Made by a program: the position numbers and the translations under genes. Source: Hyphomicrobiales bacterium (lineage in GTDB: Bacteria; Pseudomonadota; Alphaproteobacteria; Rhizobiales; Xanthobacteraceae). Taken from it: a stretch of DNA of 44,721 nt. The stretch covers positions 1 to 44,721 of the forward strand of contig JAFKKP010000307.1 of the NCBI GenBank assembly GCA_017305515.1, read 5' to 3'. Of the stretch, positions 42,635 through 44,721 are shown piece by piece; the first letter of the stretch is position 1, and each line of letters starts with the position of its first letter. Below the pieces are notes generated by a model. That model saw nothing but the letters and a program-made list of their open reading frames with translations. It had not been told where the DNA came from and ran no database searches.

Positions 42635-43648
42635 TCAGCTCGCGACCGCGCGCGGGCCTTTGCGCAACGGTGCCGCGATGGCGCCTGCCGGCGCTTCGAG
42701 ACACTTGATCGCAATCTCAAGCGAAGCCACGCCTTCTTCGCCGGTGACGGCGGGTGCATTGCCGGTGCGGACAGCATCGAGGAACGACATCAGTTCGGCA
42801 CGCAGCGGCTCGTCGTGACCGACGGACAGATGACGCATCGAATAGCTGCCGTCGCGCTGGAAGCCGAAGCACTCCGTCACTTGGCGCGTCAGAAGATCGC
42901 CCTGCACATATTTGCCGCGCGTCGCCACCGTGACGTTGCGCGCCTTGAACGGCGTCAGCCAGTTGGTGTTGATATGCGCGAGCACGCCCGACTTGGTGCG
43001 GAACTGAAGCAGCGCGATGTCCTCGCGCTCGGCGACGGCGCTCGCAAGCTGCGGCTGCACGTCGACGATGTCGGATTCAGTGAACCAGCGGATCAGGTCG
43101 ATGTCATGCACGGCGAGATCGATGACGACACCGACATTCGACATGCGCGGCGGGAACGGGCCGACGCGGGTGATGCCGATGGAAAGAATTTCCTCGTCCT
43201 TGATCGCCTGCTTGATGGCGGCGACCGCCGGATTGAAACGCTCGACATGGCCGACCATCAGCGTCACGCCCGCCTTCCTGGCAGCGGCGACGATCTCGTG
43301 CCCCTCCTCAGCCGTCGATGCGATCGGCTTCTCGACGAGCACGTGAATCTTGCGCGCGATGCAGGCGAGCGACACGTCGCGATGCAGATGCGTCGGTGCC
43401 GCGATGCTCACCGCATCGACGCCCGCATCGAGCAGTTCATCGACGGTCTGATAGGTCTTGCAGCCGACGATTTCCTCGGCGCGCGCGCGATGCGCAGGCA
43501 AGGGATCGACGATGCCGACCAGCGTCACATCGGGCAGACCGGCCAAGACACGCGCATGGTTGGTGCCCATCACACCCGCGCCGATCACACCCACGCGCAT
43601 CGTGCGCACGGCATTCGCGTTCGTCGTCGCAGACTTTGCTGAACTCAT
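42635..43648 (-). CDS. Gfo/Idh/MocA-family NAD-dependent sugar dehydrogenase (WlbA/WbpB-like)
   Basis: 337 residues. The Rossmann motif is GVIGAGVMGTNHARVLAG, the catalytic Lys is in VLVEKPIAST, and IDLAVHDIDLIRWF carries the conserved His/Asp of the family. It would oxidise a nucleotide sugar at C3, with NAD(P). The following DegT aminotransferase gene, 31 bases downstream, suggests a two-step dehydrogenation-amination to a 3-amino sugar, as in the WbpB/WbpE pair. It begins a two-gene unit transcribed toward murJ, after a 154-base gap from the mannose enzyme gene. Confidence 0.87.
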   Translation of the reverse strand: MSSAKSATTNANAVRTMRVGVIGAGVMGTNHARVLAGLPDVTLVGIVDPLPAHRARAEEIVGCKTYQTVDELLDAGVDAVSIAAPTHLHRDVSLACIARKIHVLVEKPIASTAEEGHEIVAAARKAGVTLMVGHVERFNPAVAAIKQAIKDEEILSIGITRVGPFPPRMSNVGVVIDLAVHDIDLIRWFTESDIVDVQPQLASAVAEREDIALLQFRTKSGVLAHINTNWLTPFKARNVTVATRGKYVQGDLLTRQVTECFGFQRDGSYSMRHLSVGHDEPLRAELMSFLDAVRTGNAPAVTGEEGVASLEIAIKCLEAPAGAIAAPLRKGPRAVAS

Positions 43649-43802
43649 CGGACTGAAACCTTAATCGATTGGATGCGCGGCCCCCGCCGCGCCGGGAGTT
43701 GTCGTAGCACGCCGTCACATGTGTGGCGAACGTCGGGGTGCAAAGCACGGACACGTTTTGAGTCAGATAGTTACATCGCAGACGGCACGTAACTAGCTGA
43801 AA

Positions 43803-44721
43803 TTACGAGCGTTTATAGTCATCCTCGATGCGGATGATGTCATCCTCGCCGAAGTAGCTACCCGTCTGGACCTCGATCAATTCCAGCGGAATCTTGCCGG
43901 GATTTTCCATGCGGTGCGTCGCGCCGATGGGAATGTAGATCGACTCGTTCTCGTGCACCATTTTTTGCAAGTCGTTGACCGTCACCAGCGCCGCGCCGCG
44001 CACCACGATCCAGTGCTCGGAGCGATGGTGATGCTTCTGCAACGACAGCCGCCCGCCAGATTTGACGATGATGCGCTTGACCTGATGCCGGTCGCCGATG
44101 TCGAGCGACTGATACGAACCCCAGGGACGATGCACTTTAAGATGATCCTCCGTCACCTGCGGTGCGGTCGTCTTCAGTTTGGTGACGAGACGTTTCAGGC
44201 CGTTGGCGTCTTTCTGCCGCGACACGAGAATGGCGTCCTGCGTGGCAACCACAACGAGATCGTCGACGCCTTCGAGCGCAATCAGCGCCTTGTCGGAGGA
44301 GACGTTGCAGTTGCGCGAATCCTCGAACACCGCAACCGCGCCGCCCTGCGCGACGTTGCCGTCATTGTCCTTGCCGGACAATTCCCATACCGCATGCCAG
44401 GAGCCGACATCAGACCAGCCGCATGCAACGGGAATCACGGCAGCCTGTTTCGTCTTTTCCATCACCGCGTAGTCGACGGAGATGGCTTTCGCTTTCTCGA
44501 ACGATTCCGCAGGCAGCGTGATGAAGCTGAGATCGCGGCCCGCGTTCTTCACGGCCTCGCTGACGGCGGCAACGCTCGGTGCATCGACGCTCTTGTATTC
44601 ATCGAGCAACGTCTTCGCCGCGAACATGAAGTTGCCGCTGTTCCAGAGGTAGCCGTCCTTGACGTAGGTCGCCGCCGTCGCTGCATCCGGCTTCTCGACG
44701 AATTTCGCAACGCTTATTACG
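43803..44721 (-). CDS. Bifunctional mannose-1-phosphate guanylyltransferase / mannose-6-phosphate isomerase (5' end outside window)
   Basis: 306 codons are visible, the C-terminal two thirds of a type II protein of roughly 470 residues. Near the window edge are FVEKPDAA and LWNSGNF, conserved in the guanylyltransferase domain. The C-terminal cupin has HRPWGSYQSLDIGDRHQVKR, LSLQKHHHRSEHWIVVRG and YIPIGATHRMENPG, the metal-binding His and Arg set of type II phosphomannose isomerase. Together these activities make GDP-mannose for polysaccharide or LPS. The stop is TAA at 43803-43805. It lies next to other nucleotide-sugar genes, while nudK, which may break down GDP-mannose, lies 20 kb away. Confidence 0.92.
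   Translation of the reverse strand, partial: VISVAKFVEKPDAATAATYVKDGYLWNSGNFMFAAKTLLDEYKSVDAPSVAAVSEAVKNAGRDLSFITLPAESFEKAKAISVDYAVMEKTKQAAVIPVACGWSDVGSWHAVWELSGKDNDGNVAQGGAVAVFEDSRNCNVSSDKALIALEGVDDLVVVATQDAILVSRQKDANGLKRLVTKLKTTAPQVTEDHLKVHRPWGSYQSLDIGDRHQVKRIIVKSGGRLSLQKHHHRSEHWIVVRGAALVTVNDLQKMVHENESIYIPIGATHRMENPGKIPLELIEVQTGSYFGEDDIIRIEDDYKRS

Overview
The window looks like chromosomal DNA of a Bradyrhizobiaceae-type alphaproteobacterium (Bradyrhizobium, Afipia or Rhodopseudomonas relatives). The grounds are high GC, a DUF3551 secreted protein, a thioredoxin-reductase-like ferredoxin-NADP reductase, a giant polar coiled-coil protein of the Rhizobiales kind, a STAS-MlaE fusion, and several intergenic palindrome families typical of that group. 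No rRNA, tRNA, CRISPR array, transposase or prophage gene was recognised. The genus is an inference from family recognition, not from a database search.

Layout. 1-5.3 kb: flagellar hook and hook-filament junction genes flgE-flgK-flgL on the minus strand, behind a strong sigma54-type promoter. 5.4-11.6 kb: msrB, an FAD oxidoreductase, a SixA phosphatase with a universal stress protein, and several small envelope proteins. 11.7-16.05 kb: two long exported SGNH/GDSL hydrolases, paralogous and tail to tail with no base between their stop codons. 16.2-19.1 kb: ferredoxin-NADP reductase, a hotdog thioesterase, a DUF3551 protein, a 2Fe-2S ferredoxin and a lone HPt protein. 19.5-23.4 kb: a 1310-residue membrane-anchored coiled-coil protein whose upstream region holds a CtrA-type site. 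23.6-27.1 kb: mlaE-mlaF-mlaD-nudK. 27.2-31.3 kb: dipeptide epimerase, MFS transporter, a conserved hypothetical and a threonine dehydratase-like enzyme. 31.3-34.9 kb: thiD, pmtA, plcP and agt. 35-39.7 kb: a stand-alone RAM-domain protein, a diheme cytochrome c, a CHRD protein, a cytochrome c' and a solitary molybdenum hydroxylase large subunit. 39.8-44.7 kb: murJ and a nucleotide-sugar block (DegT aminotransferase, Gfo/Idh dehydrogenase, bifunctional GDP-mannose enzyme cut by the window edge).

The most coherent system is a membrane-lipid remodelling module. It has a phosphatidylethanolamine N-methyltransferase (pmtA), a PlcP-type phospholipase C usually misannotated as UDP-2,3-diacylglucosamine diphosphatase, and an Agt-type glycosyltransferase that would turn the released diacylglycerol into glycolipid. 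A near-perfect PHO box lies directly upstream of plcP-agt and a weaker one upstream of pmtA, so PhoB control under phosphate limitation is predicted. The nearby mlaEFD transport genes add to a lipid-rich neighbourhood.

At least four intergenic palindromic repeat families occur. One supplies the last codons and stop of the MFS transporter.
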